Source of the DNA: Pagrus major
Lineage: Eukaryota; Chordata; Actinopteri; Spariformes; Sparidae
Direction: 5' to 3'
DNA length: 64,000 nt
Assembly: GCF_040436345.1 (NCBI RefSeq)
Contig: NC_133218.1
Location: 5,830,484 to 5,894,483, forward strand
In this document: one piece after another, positions 51,032 to 62,539 of the stretch
Layout: each line of letters begins with the position of its first letter
Numbering within the stretch: the stretch's first letter is position 1
The notes under the pieces: model-generated
What the model was told of the DNA's origin: nothing
Database searches by the model: none
What the model saw: only the letters and a program-made list of their open reading frames with translations
Made by a program: the position numbers and the translations under genes

Positions 51032-51330
51032 GCTCCACTCATGCTGATGGAAAGTCAGGTGAAGTTTCATAATCCACAAAACATTTCTGGAGCTTCAAAA
51101 GAAGCGTTGCAGCATTCTGCTAAACAACTGAAGTAGACGGGGACTTGTTTTAAAATGTAGAAAAACAATAGAAAATGTAAATACTTCAATGCAGCTGGTC
51201 CGGCGTAATCCAAGTCTGCAAAAGCCCCGATTTTATTTGAAAAGACGTCAATTACACCCATTTTTAAGGTGAAATCTGCACTGTCTCTGCTCAGCTAAAA
51301 CAGTAGTGTGCACCCACTTCAGGGACGCAT
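51032..51330. mobile_element. Palindromic MITE, left-arm fragment
   Basis: CTCATGCTGATGGAAAGTCA, CATTTCTGGAGCTTCAAAAG, AACAACTGAAGTAGACGG, TTTGAAAAGACGTCAATTAC. The right arm is missing; a GGGTTGGGTCAC simple repeat follows (51356-51400). Confidence 0.75.
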
Positions 51331-51449
51331 CAGGGGTGTGCTGCAGCTCTGTGCTGGGGTTGGGTCACGGGTTGGGTCACGGGTTGGGTTGGGTTGGGTT
51401 GCTGTCTGCGCTCAGGTGCGCACATCTAGCTGGAGTGGCAGGGTGCAGC

Positions 51450-51717
51450 CTGGTGAGGTGAACAGTTAGAATACAGTTATTATCCGTAGTTGCACCTTTT
51501 TATGATCGACAGCGACTGGAGGAAAACTACACGTTTGCCTTTTCTTGATGTTTTTAGGTTTTGGTCCAGAAAATCGCCCGTACACATCAGAACTCCTGCG
51601 TCCTCTTGAAGACAGTCGTCTGACTCCTGTGCGTCTCTTTTTTCCTTTTGCTCCCCAGAAGTTTGCCTTTGGAGGTTTTTTTTAAACCACAGGAGCAGAA
51701 TATCAAGGTGCTTTACG
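51450..51717 (+). other. hapln3: Candidate hapln3 non-coding first exon
   Basis: A strong donor (TTTACG|gtaagtg) at 51718 lies upstream of an acceptor at 52660. The sequence before it has no ORF. Its 5' limit is unknown and set arbitrarily. Confidence 0.4.
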
Positions 51718-52063
51718 GTAAGTGAATAAATTCAATTTAAACATGATGAATGAGCCTCGAACATGGTGTGTGTCCTGAACTGAGTCACACATTGTCGCAG
51801 GTGTGTTTTCCACACGAAAAAAATGATGTATTGTTACTTAAATAGTCATAGCCTACCTGCAATGTGGAGCAAAGCTGCTGAAAACTAAAATGCAAACCAT
51901 CGACATTTAAATATTTATAATAAAACAATCTAACTAACTTTTAAAGCGCATCAAAGTTGTCCAAGTGTAATTGTGGTACGGTTAGAGCTCATGATCACAG
52001 TTTCGTGCTGCCCTCTAGTGGCCCTCTCCTGTCATCACATCCGATGTTCATAACTATACAGTA

Positions 52064-52260
52064 ATAATAATACATTTATACAGCACCTTTCAAAACACAG
52101 TTACAAAGTGCTTTACAGGACACAAAGCGAATAAAACAAACCAAAATCATAAAACCTTAACGCATGAAACACAAAGACAAAGCATAAAACAGAATGTTAT
52201 AAATCACAGCAAAGCAAAATTAAAAGAAGTGGGTTTTTTTTAAAGTGATTTTGATTTTGA
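52064..52260. repeat. Teleost repeat ('CACCTTTCAAAACACAGTTA')
   Basis: TTATACAGCACCTTTCAAAA and CAAAGTGCTTTACAGGACAC are typical of a common fish interspersed repeat. Limits approximate. Confidence 0.6.
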
Positions 52261-52660
52261 AGACAAGACTGAGTTTGCAGCCTTGATCTCTATCTAACCC
52301 TAACCGGAGCCCTGACTGCAGGGCTCATCACCTTTGTGTATTAACCTATAAACCTTGAAACAACAAGGAATGACGAGTCCAAGGATCTCAGGGAGAGGCA
52401 AGATACACACGGCATTAAAAGATGTGTTAAAAAGCATGTATCAATTAAATAATCAATAAAGTGATCAATAAAATCTCTGATTAAAACCTAAAAGAAGCAG
52501 GTATCCAGTGTAAGTGGTCCTGGCCCGAGTCAAAACTTTTGCAGTGACCTTCGGATGACCTGGAAGTAGGAGAGGTTTTTTTTACTGATGCCAGAGAGCA
52601 TCGAATTACAGTTAGGTTGTCTGCTAACTGAAATCAGATTAATCACATTTCACTCCACAG

Positions 52661-52834
52661 GACTGAGGATTTTGAACAGACATTAATGATCAGGATTTGC
52701 CATCACAGCCAGGATGATGATGATAATTTGCGGCCTCGCTCAGCTGCTTCTCTCAGGCTGGGCCTCGACTGCTGCCATAAACCCAGACAACTTCTTCTAC
52801 CACAACTTCCTCAAAGGAAACATCAACAAAGAAA
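52661..52834 (+). CDS. hapln3: hapln3 coding exon 1
   Basis: Acceptor cactccacag at 52660; 53 nt of 5' UTR, then the signal peptide and INPDNFFYHNFLKG; donor gtgtgc at 52835. Confidence 0.9.
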
Positions 52835-54486
52835 GTGTGCACATGTTCAATAATAATGTATTTTATCTGGCTCATGTTTTTAATACACATAGGTACAATG
52901 TGTTTTTCTAGTCAGCTCCACTCTGTCTGTATTTCCTACAGTCCACTTCAGAGGTGTGAAGCTCTTTGTGGACTCTGCTCAGCCGTCAGTGTTTGCAGTC
53001 AGAGGGGGTAACGCCACCATGCCGTGCAGGTTTTGGCACGAGCCTGAGCTGAGCCCTCCGAGGGAGGTCCGGGTCAAGTGGTCCTGGCTGCCCGCTGCAG
53101 GGGGACCTGAGACAGACGTGCTGGTGGCGATTGGCCTCCGGAGTCGAAGTCTTGGAGAGTTCAGGTTTATGAAATGACAAATAATAACTGTATGATTATT
53201 CTGTATGACTGTGTTGAATGTTAACTCACATTATGTCTGCCTCTTTGTTGGTCAGAGGTCGTGTGCAGCTCAGACAGGATTTTCCAGGAGATGCTGCTCT
53301 TGTGATGACTGAACTCCAGTTGAATAATACAGGCTGGTACCGCTGCGAGGTGGTGGACGGACTGGAGGACAAGAGCTCCTCAGTTCATCTGGAGCTACGA
53401 GGTACAATATGTCCAACTACACTGACACCATGACTTCCTTTCTCAGAGTGAGACCAAACATTAGATCCTACTTTTAATTCTAATCAGAGATAAAAGAGAT
53501 TAAACTAAACACGCTGACAAAAGATGAATTAGAAAGCATTTCATTTTTGAGTCATCTTTAAAACATGTTACAAGACTGCAGAGAATGACACACATACTTT
53601 GCGTAATAGTACATCTGTCTAATGAATTCCTCCACCCAGGCGTGGTGTTCCCCTACCAGCACCCTCATGGCCGTTACTACATGAGCTTCCTGGGAGCCCA
53701 GCAGGCCTGTGAGGAGCAGGACGCCACACTGGCCACCTTCTCGCAGCTCTTCCAGTCCTGGAAGGAGGGCCTGAACTGGTGCAATGCAGGCTGGCTGGCA
53801 GACGGGACAGTTCAGTACCCCATCACCCAACCCAGAATGCCATGCGGGGGGCACGGCCTCGCCCCGGGTGTCAGGAGCTACGGCAGAAGACACCTGCACC
53901 TTCATCGCTACGATGTCTTCTGCTTCTCCTCTTCAATCAGAGGTGAGGCAGCCTTTTTGTAAGTAGAGGGTTGGTGTGTGACCAGGGCTCCTTGATCCTG
54001 ATGGAAAATGTCACAAGGTCAAGAAAAGATGGATGGATTCGTAGAGAGAGAATCTGACTGCACCTACACCAGGGCTAAAAGGAAAAACTCTAGTGAGATG
54101 TGTGTCTGTTGTCTGATGTTGGAGATCCAAAACATGACCCTATCTAACAAGCGTGAGGTTTATCTAAATATACCAATAAATGTGTTGCCTTCAAAGGTAC
54201 AGTCTACTATCTTCAGCCCTCTCACAAGATGAACCTGACCGAGGCTCAGCAGACGTGTCAGGAGTACGGTGCAGAGATCGCCAAAGTCGGACAGCTCTAC
54301 GCCGCCTGGAAGTTCTCAGGGATGGACCACTGTGACGCCGGCTGGCTGGCCGATGGGAGCGTTCGGTATGCAATCACCAGGCCACGAAGAAACTGTGGTC
54401 CCTCAGAGCCGGGGGTGCGCAGCTTTGGGTTCCCACCTCCCCACCACAAGCACGGAGCCTACTGCTACAAGTCAGATGATGAATAA
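52714..54486 (+). CDS. hapln3: Hyaluronan and proteoglycan link protein 3, complete, 5 coding exons
   Basis: Join 52714-52834, 52942-53164, 53256-53401, 53640-53942, 54197-54486: 360 aa, the same length as human HAPLN3. Link proteins lock aggrecan-type proteoglycans onto hyaluronan in extracellular matrix. Seen: signal peptide about 1-20; V-type Ig domain about 45-160 (ATMPCRF ... VRVKWSW ... DVLVAIGLR ... GWYRCEVVDGLED); Link 1 about 165-262 (VVFPYQHPHGRYYMSF ... WCNAGWLADGTVQYPI ... PCGGHGLAPGVRSYG ... RYDVFCFSS); Link 2 about 266-358 (VYYLQPSHKMNLTEAQQTC ... CDAGWLADGSVRYAI ... NCGPSEPGVRSFGFP). Three ATGs in a row open the frame (52714, 52717, 52720). Ig and Link domains are split at the family's usual exon borders. 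Introns are unusually short (91-254 nt). Confidence 0.97.
52942..53164 (+). CDS. hapln3: hapln3 exon 2, Ig domain first part
   Basis: Acceptor ttcctacag, donor gtttat. HFRGVKLFVDSAQP ... LVAIGLRSRSLGEFR. Confidence 0.94.
53256..53401 (+). CDS. hapln3: hapln3 exon 3, Ig domain end
   Basis: Acceptor gttggtcag, donor gtacaa. GRVQLRQDFPGDAALVMTEL ... SVHLELRG. Confidence 0.95.
53640..53942 (+). CDS. hapln3: hapln3 exon 4, Link 1
   Basis: Acceptor ccacccag, donor gtgagg. The whole first Link module lies in one phase 1-1 exon. Confidence 0.97.
54197..54486 (+). CDS. hapln3: hapln3 exon 5, Link 2
   Basis: Acceptor ccttcaaag; second Link module to KSDDE and TAA at 54484-54486. The stop codon lies inside an AATAAA hexamer (54482-54487). 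Confidence 0.97.
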
Positions 54487-54566
54487 ACGCAGGGGAGGGC
54501 CCTGCATTTATTCATCTTGTGTTGTGCAGAAATGTGATGACGACACTGATTTCTTATGACCATAAA

Positions 54567-54597
54567 AGAGATATTCCTATTTTATAGGAATATCTCT
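54567..54597. repeat. Perfect 14-bp hairpin, 3-nt loop
   Basis: AGAGATATTCCTAT, TTT, then its exact reverse complement. Starts 81 nt after the hapln3 stop codon. Confidence 0.95.
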
Positions 54598-54685
54598 TGC
54601 ATTTACAAGCTTAAAAATGCACCACCACTGGTGTAAACCTTATTTTTACTATTATATCTTTGTCTCATTGTATTTTTCTATCAAA

Positions 54686-55015
54686 GGTGCAATATGTAAG
54701 AATTAAAGTTTAAAAACATCCAGAAATGAACTTAAATTATCAAAAGAATGCAAAGAACTAACAGTTTGATGTCAAGTCAGAGAAGTCTTTGTATTGTGTT
54801 GCAGAGATACTGACTGAAATTAGCATGCTAAAGGCTAGCCCCAGTCCATCCTTTCTCATACCACTCCAACCTCCGAGTCCAGACCGCTAGCTGCACGGCT
54901 AACTCAGCTAACTAGCTTACTGTTTCCAGCAGTTCGGAGTTACCCTTGTGATGTGCGGCTCCTTGTTTGTTTGAAGTATGAATTCAAATGAATATGAATT
55001 CTTACATATTGCACC
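54686..55015. mobile_element. 330-bp MITE with perfect 19-bp terminal inverted repeats
   Basis: GGTGCAATATGTAAGAATT at the left, its exact reverse complement at 54997-55015. The interior has TTAGCATGCTAAAGGCTAGC and no ORF. It is embedded in the hapln3 3' UTR. Confidence 0.88.
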
Positions 55016-55434
55016 CATACATTTTCTGTGAATTTCTTGTTGTCCATAAGGGCAAAGCATTTACTTTTCTATTGACTCACCAATTATAAGCTATTAAAAT
55101 TAGCATTTGCAAGCTAACATTTGTACCTGAGCTTCTATCAGCTGATGTAGGCTTTATCATTCATTTCAAAGCTCAGAAAAAGCTAGTTAGAAGCCTTGAG
55201 TTGAGATTTTGTTACTGACAAGCCTGTCGTATAACCATGTGTCTCAGGTGATTTTCACAATAAAGGCTGTTGTTGGCTGATCAATATTTATATAACTCAT
55301 TTTTGTATAACAAATGTCTTTCCTAACCATTAAAGCGCTTCTACAGAAGATTCTCATCTTGAGACAAAAGCTGTTTGTACACCAACAGAACACAACTCTT
55401 TTAACGAGAAGGAATGAAAAAACTCTGCTTGAAC

Positions 55435-56245
55435 AACTCAAAACAGGAGCTTTATTTTAATAGAAAACAACAACAATATATTTCAGGTTTTTACAAATAG
55501 CAGCTTCATTTAGTCAGTCTCTAGAGAACACTGGACCAAGTGTCAGTCATGTCCAGCTGACTGTCTGAGGTACGCAACAACCAAACATCTTCTCTCTCCA
55601 TCGAACAGTTTCACACTTAAAAGGTGTTAACATTGGAGCCCAACTGACATATTAGTAGGCGATATCAGCCTTAAATTCACTCTGTAGTTGTAGGTATAAC
55701 GATATAAGAAAAGCAGCCGTTAGCAACATAAAGAACATAAACTCATAAAATTCATAAAATCCAGGGGTAGGTTGTTTTTGACTTCAGTCCAACCTTCTTA
55801 TCTTGTTTCTTGTTGCAGAAAATCACACTTTATAATATGTAAACAAACAAGTGGCCAGTTTCACAAGTTGATTTGCAAGCAAATATCAGATGGTGGCAGT
55901 GTTCAACAAATATCTAACAAATTGAGGTTAAATTTGTGAGTCCTACTGGTCTTTTACATGCTAATGTATGGGTGAGAAGTATGAGATTTGTTTTAATCAA
56001 TGAAATATTTCAAAATGACCACAAGAGGAAGTCATGTTATGTTGCAAAATGCTGCTTGCATGTAGTAAATTTGGTGAAACTGGCAGAAGGCAATGAGGCA
56101 TCTTAGCTGAGGCGGTAGTAAAAACTTGAACTAGAACTTGTAAACAATCCAGTTTTTCACCTCCACTGAAGATGCAGTGGGCTAGCACAAAGATACAATC
56201 GAACGTAATCAACAGTAAATTAAAAAATAGCTTATTTTTTTCTTT

Positions 56246-56285
<40 letters not shown>

Positions 56286-56302
56286 CGTGTGTAAACCCTT
56301 CC
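55435..56302 (-). other. 3' UTR of the finger/BESS gene
   Basis: Runs from the TAG to an antisense AATAAA (TTTATT at 55451-55456). Carries a (GT)n run at 56247-56290 right after the stop. Converges with the hapln3 3' end about 170 bp away. Confidence 0.5.
56247..56290. repeat. (GT)n microsatellite
   Basis: GT run ending in GCGTGCGTGT; lies just downstream of the finger/BESS stop codon on the other strand. Confidence 0.95.
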
Positions 56303-56626
56303 CTACTCAAACTCGGCTTCGAAGAGGAGTCTCTCGATTTTCATCCTGACGACTGACTTTTTCTGAGGGGACAGCTTTTTAAACATTTTCACAAGGTTCA
56401 TGAAATAGAATTCATCGCAGTCTTGTGGTCTTTCAAGGTTTGTCTGTACAGTTCGGTCACATTTTGAAGGCTCTGGCTCCGTACTCCTCCTCATCATGTC
56501 CACAGTGTCCAGTTCATTTGACTTGGGGATGACTGGAGTCACTGACTGGCTGCTGCTCGCTCCTTGGCCGTCTTGGTCGTCTGTATCCGAGATGATGGTT
56601 ATTTCCTCACTGTCATCTTTGAGCTC
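56303..56626 (-). CDS. Finger/BESS gene, last exon (acidic region and BESS-like motif)
   Basis: Acceptor tcctcacag. ELKDDSEEITIISDTDDQDG ... ERPQDCDEFYFMNLVKMFKK ... LLFEAEFE, TAG at 56305-56303. Confidence 0.85.
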   Translation of the reverse strand, partial: ELKDDSEEITIISDTDDQDGQGASSSQSVTPVIPKSNELDTVDMMRRSTEPEPSKCDRTVQTNLERPQDCDEFYFMNLVKMFKKLSPQKKSVVRMKIERLLFEAEFE

Positions 56627-58182
56627 CTGTGAGGACAACAAAAAAGTTTTTTTTAAGAAAGAAAAAAAAGAAAATCTTTAGGGTTTAATTGCAGATCTAG
56701 TTACATAGCCAATCAAAGTGAGTTTTCCCCCACATGTCCTTAAGAAACATCTGCAGCCATAATAGATAACATGACACAATGAAAACACGCAAAGGAGGTT
56801 TTAGAAAACTGCTTTAAGAAATCTGGAAAAGTGTCATGACAAACAGTATGCATTCAGGAGACATGAATGCACATCTTTTGTGACAAAAAGCTCACTTTAA
56901 AGTGCATCAAACGTGAATACAGCCTTACTATGTCATTTGAAAGGACGTTACTCTCTCCAGGAGTCGGCAATGGAGCAGTTTGAAACGCCTTTTTTGACGC
57001 CTCTGTCTGTAGTTGGGATGATTTCTCAGCTCTCTTCTGTTGGTTATGGCGGCAGGCTAGTAGATGGTCAGTGAAATCTCTTTTCTTTATCAGTGTGGCT
57101 GAGCAGTACAAACAGTGGTAATGCCGCAGTTTTCTGCACTGCAGCCCACATATTAGGATCGTGTACTCTGAAATATGAACAACACATTAAATTGGGAAAG
57201 AGTTAGTAATGACTCATTTTGTTGACACTGTTAATCAATCATAAATGGGAGAATGTAAAAACATTACCCTCAAAGGAAACGGCTCTCTTTAGATGATATT
57301 TCATATGATTCTCAGCTTTGTGTAGGTAATGTGTGGGGTTGAAATCAACAGGTGAACATATTGGACAATGATATCTGCTTGGCGTGCAGCAGTTGACGCA
57401 TTTTTTCAGAGTGTGAATGGACAATCCCTTCTTGATCGATGTATGAACCTGGAATAGATAAAACATGAGTTATTAATAATACTGAGACATCCAGGAACTA
57501 CATGCCTACGAAGAGCCATGTTGTCTGCTTTGGTTGTAAGAGAAATACAGCCAATTTAAAAATGTGAGTTACTTAGACAGTATTGTGATAGGACGATATA
57601 ATTAATATCTAAACATCTGTTATTATGGCAAATGCAAAGCAAAACAACAACAATGCACATGTGTGTTTTCATTTCAATGAACAAGCGTCTGCTTCTGATT
57701 TTAACAGTTTTAGCCCTTTTGTTTCTACAGAATGACTTTTTAAAGGCTAACGATATTAGTCGGCTAGCCTTGCTAACTTTTGGCTACGAATGATGCCGGG
57801 TGTTAAGTTTCTATCGTGTTAAACGTGTTTTTCCTTTACATTTTTAAGAATAGCATTATGTCTTCGGATCTCCTAAATCACCACTATGTGCTTTGGAGGA
57901 AATTCAAAAGTTAACACCAACAAATACACATTAATTTCATTTGCGTTCGTTAGCTGGCTAACGTTACCTGCGCGATAACTATGTTAGCTAAACAATTAGC
58001 TAATAGCTTGGCGAAGTGAAGTCAACAAGACAACTTCTCTGAGGTATTTCATCTACTACATGGCTGAAAAGTGAGACTAACACGACGGTCACACATTCAT
58101 AAGTTGTTATAATTATAAAGATATGATAATCATTGACTTTGTTCGTGTGTTATCTTACTTTTACCTGTCGACCACTGTCCAT
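56303..58182 (-). CDS. Uncharacterised protein with Cys/His finger units and C-terminal BESS-like motif, complete, 4 exons
   Basis: Join (complement) 58182-58165, 57448-57268, 57167-56929, 56626-56303: 253 aa. I do not recognise a named orthologue. Seen: two related finger-like units, unit 1 with C23-x2-C26, C34-x2-C37, H54, H58 (YHCPICSP core) and unit 2 with C73-x3-C77, C85-x2-C88, H101, C105/H107 (YHCLYCSA core); a basic Gln/Lys-rich linker (about 108-130); an acidic/Ser stretch (EEITIISDTDDQDG, about 153-166); and a C-terminal segment about 216-253 (FYFMNLVKMFKKLSPQKKSV V, MKIERLL) shaped like a BESS protein-interaction motif. This suggests a nuclear DNA- or chromatin-binding protein, by inference only. 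All junctions are GT/AG and in phase. The start is the ATG in GAACGATGG before donor gtaaaa. Confidence 0.8.
56929..57167 (-). CDS. Finger/BESS gene, exon 3 (finger unit 2)
   Basis: Acceptor catatttcag, donor gtaagg. EYTILICGLQCRKLRHYHCL YC ... DHLLACRHNQQKRAEK ... ESNVLSNDI. Confidence 0.83.
57268..57448 (-). CDS. Finger/BESS gene, exon 2 (finger unit 1)
   Basis: Acceptor tctattccag, donor gtaatg. VHTSIKKGLSIHTLKKCVNC C ... YHCPICSPVDFNPTHYLHK. Confidence 0.85.
58165..58182 (-). CDS. Finger/BESS gene, coding exon 1
   Basis: Codes MDSGRQ only; donor gtaaaa. Tiny, found by phase matching to exon 2. Confidence 0.65.
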
Positions 58183-59034
58183 CGTTCCCGCAGAAAAGTT
58201 AAATAAGTTTTATCATGGGTGTTTTTCTTCTTCTACTTCTTCGTCTCCGGTTTTTAATGACGGATGGCAAACCAGCGACATTACCGCCACCTACTGGACT
58301 GGAGTGTGAAGGAGACGCTCGGCACAAATAAAACACGAATAAAAACTAAATTCTCTCGATTATTCTTATTTTAATATGATTATATTATTCTATAAAGTTT
58401 ATTTGAAGTACTTAATTAGAAGATTGTTTAGTTTCCATGATAACGGTGAAAAATATGTGCATTAAAACTATAATATGTGACACCTTTGAAATATACTATA
58501 TATACACATAGAAAAGCTACTAGACATATAGATGTTAAGACATGTGACTTGTACTACACCATATCTACAGTGTAGATAGTATTGGGTAATGCTGCAATAC
58601 GTAATAATTTACAAGGTGAGCATATATAAATAAATGCTATATAAATGCTACAATCAACAGTAGAATATCGCACATGATACTGTGAACTTATTTTCCAATA
58701 TTCTTTCCCAGCCCACACGAGGCAAATGGGAAAAACCTCAGTTTCTATAATAAGTGAACGATGTTCATCACAATGTCTTGTCTACATGATTATTTCTGCT
58801 AGAGCAATGTTAGAAAGTGCAGACAAACTAGATCCAATTATCTTTTTATATCCACCCACCGTGAAACCAGTAGTATCTCCATACTTCCCATTAATTGTGT
58901 GTCTTGATAAATAATCTCCTGTCAAGTGAAAGATAATATCAATGTGCCACTATTGTTCATTTTTTACTTTTTATTAAAGGACAAAAAAACAACCCTCCTG
59001 TCTGTGTTTCACTAGTGTTCACTACTACACCCCC

Positions 59035-59290
59035 GCTCTCTTCCAATTTATTCCCCTGACCTTTGACTTCCAGCTCCTCCCTGCAAAGCTTGTTCAGCTC
59101 GCCTCTCCAGCTCCTCACTTACCTTCAGACCCACATGAGCAAGAACCCACACAAACAAAATCTTCATCTTTACTGGAATTCAAGGACCACTGCCTCTTGA
59201 TAACACAACATCTCTACTTTTTCCCTCTTTCACCCATTTCATAGCCAAGAGAACAGTGAACACTTCCCCAACCTCACTGAACTGAAAATC
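59035..59290 (-). pseudogene. Decayed LINE RNase H domain
   Basis: Minus-strand reading gives EVFTVLLAMKWVKEGKSRDV then a stop, then ILFVWVLAHVGLKVSEELER RAEQAL. The F-x-W-V-x-A-HVG and E-L-x-x-x-A-x-x-AL pattern is the end of a retrotransposon RNase H. Broken by an in-frame TGA. Confidence 0.65.
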
Positions 59291-60271
59291 AGGCACATTT
59301 TGCACTTGTCTTGGGTGTCTATTATTTCTTGACAGATATGTTGTTTTATTAATTGATCATATCCTTCCTGAGTTTGACTTTTATTTTAAACATGTATTGT
59401 GGAAATTGAAATTCCCTTTTTGTTTATACGGTATATGTTTGTATATTGACTTCTACACTTGAAATTGGTTCTCTATAAACAGGGAGCACGGTTTTGTCAC
59501 AGGGTTTCGGTGTGATCCTTTAATCTAATCACTTCCTGGGATGCTTACATTTGAGCTGTTTCCCAGTATTTGCTCTGCTTTTAACTCCATTCACATGCTG
59601 TTTTTTGTTAATGTGTGTGACAAAATGAGAAAGATCAATTTGTTAATGTGTCAGCCCCTCCTGGAGAGACTCCTTTCTTGACATCGTTCTGCCTTTATCT
59701 GTTCAGAATTATTGCATGTAATTGCATTCAAGCATGCATCTTTTTTGCAGAATGAAAAGTCTTTGGAAAGCTTTTAAAGGAAAATGATGCAACAAGATAT
59801 GGTCATTTCTTCTTCAGGTTTTAAAAAAAAAATCCTGAAATTAAAAGCTCAAGAAAGAAAGAAGCATAAAACAAAACTGTGTTTTGGTCTTTATAGAGAG
59901 AAAACTTCTCAGATGGAGTTTTAATCACAGCCAGCAGATGGCAGTCAGATGTTGGCTGCTTTCAGTTAACAATGAACAGAACAAAATGTGCAGAAACTAT
60001 TAAACTTCCTTAAATCTCTTAGTTAAAACAAAAAAGACATCTTGAGGGACACTAGATCCTAACTTTGCTCTGACTTAACGTGATCAACCAACTGTATCAC
60101 TTGACCAGACTGGATAGAAGAAAATCTAGATTTCCTGACATTCACTGTTAACACTACAGTCATGCAGAAAATGTGACATTCATGGAAATACAATCACATT
60201 AAACATGAAGAATGCAGGATGACACGTACGTGACTCCTGAAAATCTGAGGTGAAATGTGATGAACGAACAG

Positions 60272-60320
60272 TGAGGAGGAGGAGGAGGAGGAGGAGGAGG
60301 AGGAGGAGGAGGAGGAGGAG
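60272..60320. repeat. (GAG)n microsatellite
   Basis: About 16 GAG/GGA triplets without interruption. Confidence 0.97.
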
Positions 60321-62539
60321 GGAAAAAAAGCAGAGAAGAACACAGTGTACAGTCAGTGTAGTATGTCCACAGACCCTGCAGTATCTTGCACGTCTATGAG
60401 ACTTTCATATGTGGGACGGTTTAATATTTGCTGTGAAGCTGATTCAGTATCTCAGGTCTTGTTAGGTTCATGTCAGGAAACACAGTGACATAATCTTCAC
60501 ATATAAAATCGGTCACAGCTGGATGTTCATTACGTCTCAGTGCTGTGAGTCTCAGTTCATACAAGCATGTAAATTACACAAAATGGCCATAGACAGACTT
60601 GTAACGGTAAGGAAGTGTCATGTGAAAGGTAAAGGCACCAGTTTACATTAGGATGACACAAACTTAAGTAACTGTAGCTGTATTAGTTTGGAAAAGAAAA
60701 GAGCAAACAGTGTCATTTTACAGCCACAGTACATAGACATTTGTATTAATGCCCCAAAATCATTCTGACAAAACTGAAACAAAATAAAATCTTAAAATAA
60801 TATTATATCAAATAAAAGCCGAAAACACAAAAATAAGTGTTCAGGTTCTATAACTTTAGAACATGTAAAGCACTTTTAGCTCCATATTGATTGAAAATGT
60901 TATTCAGTTTCTTATTGTTACTACTTACTTGTTGATTTTTACATTGATTCATATCATTTCATCTGGCAAGTTAGGTCCAGTTGTGCTCCAATTTATGCCA
61001 TTTTATACCAATACTTGCAATTCCCCGTGTTTACTACATTTATTTGATAGCTATAGTTGCTCGTAATTTTTCAGTTTAACAATTTATATATAAAACATAT
61101 GATGAGGTTAAATATAGACATGTGACCAAAGTAATTTGGCCCACGTCTCAAGCAAGTCCCTAGTAACTCTTCTTGGGCAAGGAAAGTAAAGTCAGACAAA
61201 AAAACAAAAACAAAAAACTAATTATTTTACAAAAACTTATTTATTTCTTAGTTTCTCTCCATCAAAGAAATATTGCCTCCCCCATCACTTTTGAACAGTG
61301 AAATATTGACAACCAGACAATAAAATACTAAACTAGAGTTACAGTTTCACAGTTGTTTGCCTCCTCCTCCTCCGCATGAGTAAAGTTGCCATTCCTGAGT
61401 TATGGCGTATAATGAAGAACATTTATAATGTCACAGTGCATTTAACCACTTTTGGATATCAAATGTCGTAACTTCATCATTTTATCCTATTGGACATTTG
61501 TGTGAAATTGTATTGTAATTATCTTATAATTTCTTGAGCCAGGGTCAAAAATGTGTTTTGTGAGGTCACAGTGACCTTGACTTTTGTCATAGTAGACATT
61601 GAAATATTGTATAAAAATATGAGTTAATAAAATAAAATTCGACATCCCCAATCTAATTCAATCAGAAGGTATTATTTCCAGCGACTTTCTGAAGAGTTTC
61701 AAGCGTAACTCAGCAGACATTACATGACATTACATCACAAATGGAACAAACACAGAGACTGACAGAAAAAGTCTTCTTTACCAAATTGAGTAACTGCATG
61801 AAAAACAAGATTAGGCCTTCTTGGTATCCTTTAAGTACCAAGAATGTCAGTCGCATTTCAAAGCAATAAAATGTTACTTCCTGGAAAAAGATTGTTGATT
61901 GGTGAGTCTCATCTCCAGGTCATCAAATGCTGACGCTTTCAGTTGGCAGCTGGGGTCGGACGCCAACCCAAAGGCATCAGTATTTGGTGATCTTTCTCCA
62001 GGAAGTCACAATTTGTTGCTTTTAAGGTGACAGTATTGCCAATATATCACATGGTAGTCCAGGGATGCTTGTAAATAGCTGATATCAAGCCATTATCATA
62101 GCATCAGTAAAAGTGGAGAGGGTAAGTTATCTTTGCTTGACCCCCTTGAGACATTATACCAGATTCAATCCATGAATATAAATGTCTTTGTGCAACATTT
62201 TGTCCCAGAAAATTTTGTTGTTTTGTTCAAGAAAATCTTCATTTTAGGCTCCAAACTGACAGAATGAATCTGAGTCAATCTATGAATAGAAATCTTACAA
62301 GCTCAATTCCACACTTGGCGACTTCCTCTTCATAGTTGAGGTTCTCAAGGGTGTAAACCCCAACATAAGTAATATTTTGGTGTAACCTCAGGAAACTGTG
62401 TCATGGAGTTGGTTGGGAAGTTTCTAAACAAAAAATGGAGAGGTCAGCTGGTGAAATAAACACCACAAAAATGTACTGCGTTCAGATCTGTTGTGTTTTG
62501 TTTATTGTGTGTCCCTGATTCAGGCACTAATATGAATTC

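Larger units (their letters stand above)
48790..51400. other. mfge8/hapln3 intergenic interval
   Basis: No exon recognised. It contains the SINE (49072), the repeat at 49421 and the MITE fragment at 51032. The stretch 50500-50880 is less repetitive but has no coding signature I trust. Confidence 0.55.
54487..55290 (+). other. hapln3: hapln3 3' UTR
   Basis: Contains a perfect hairpin (54567-54597), a MITE (54686-55015) and an AATAAA at 55259-55264 followed by GT/T-rich sequence. End inferred from that signal. Confidence 0.5.
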
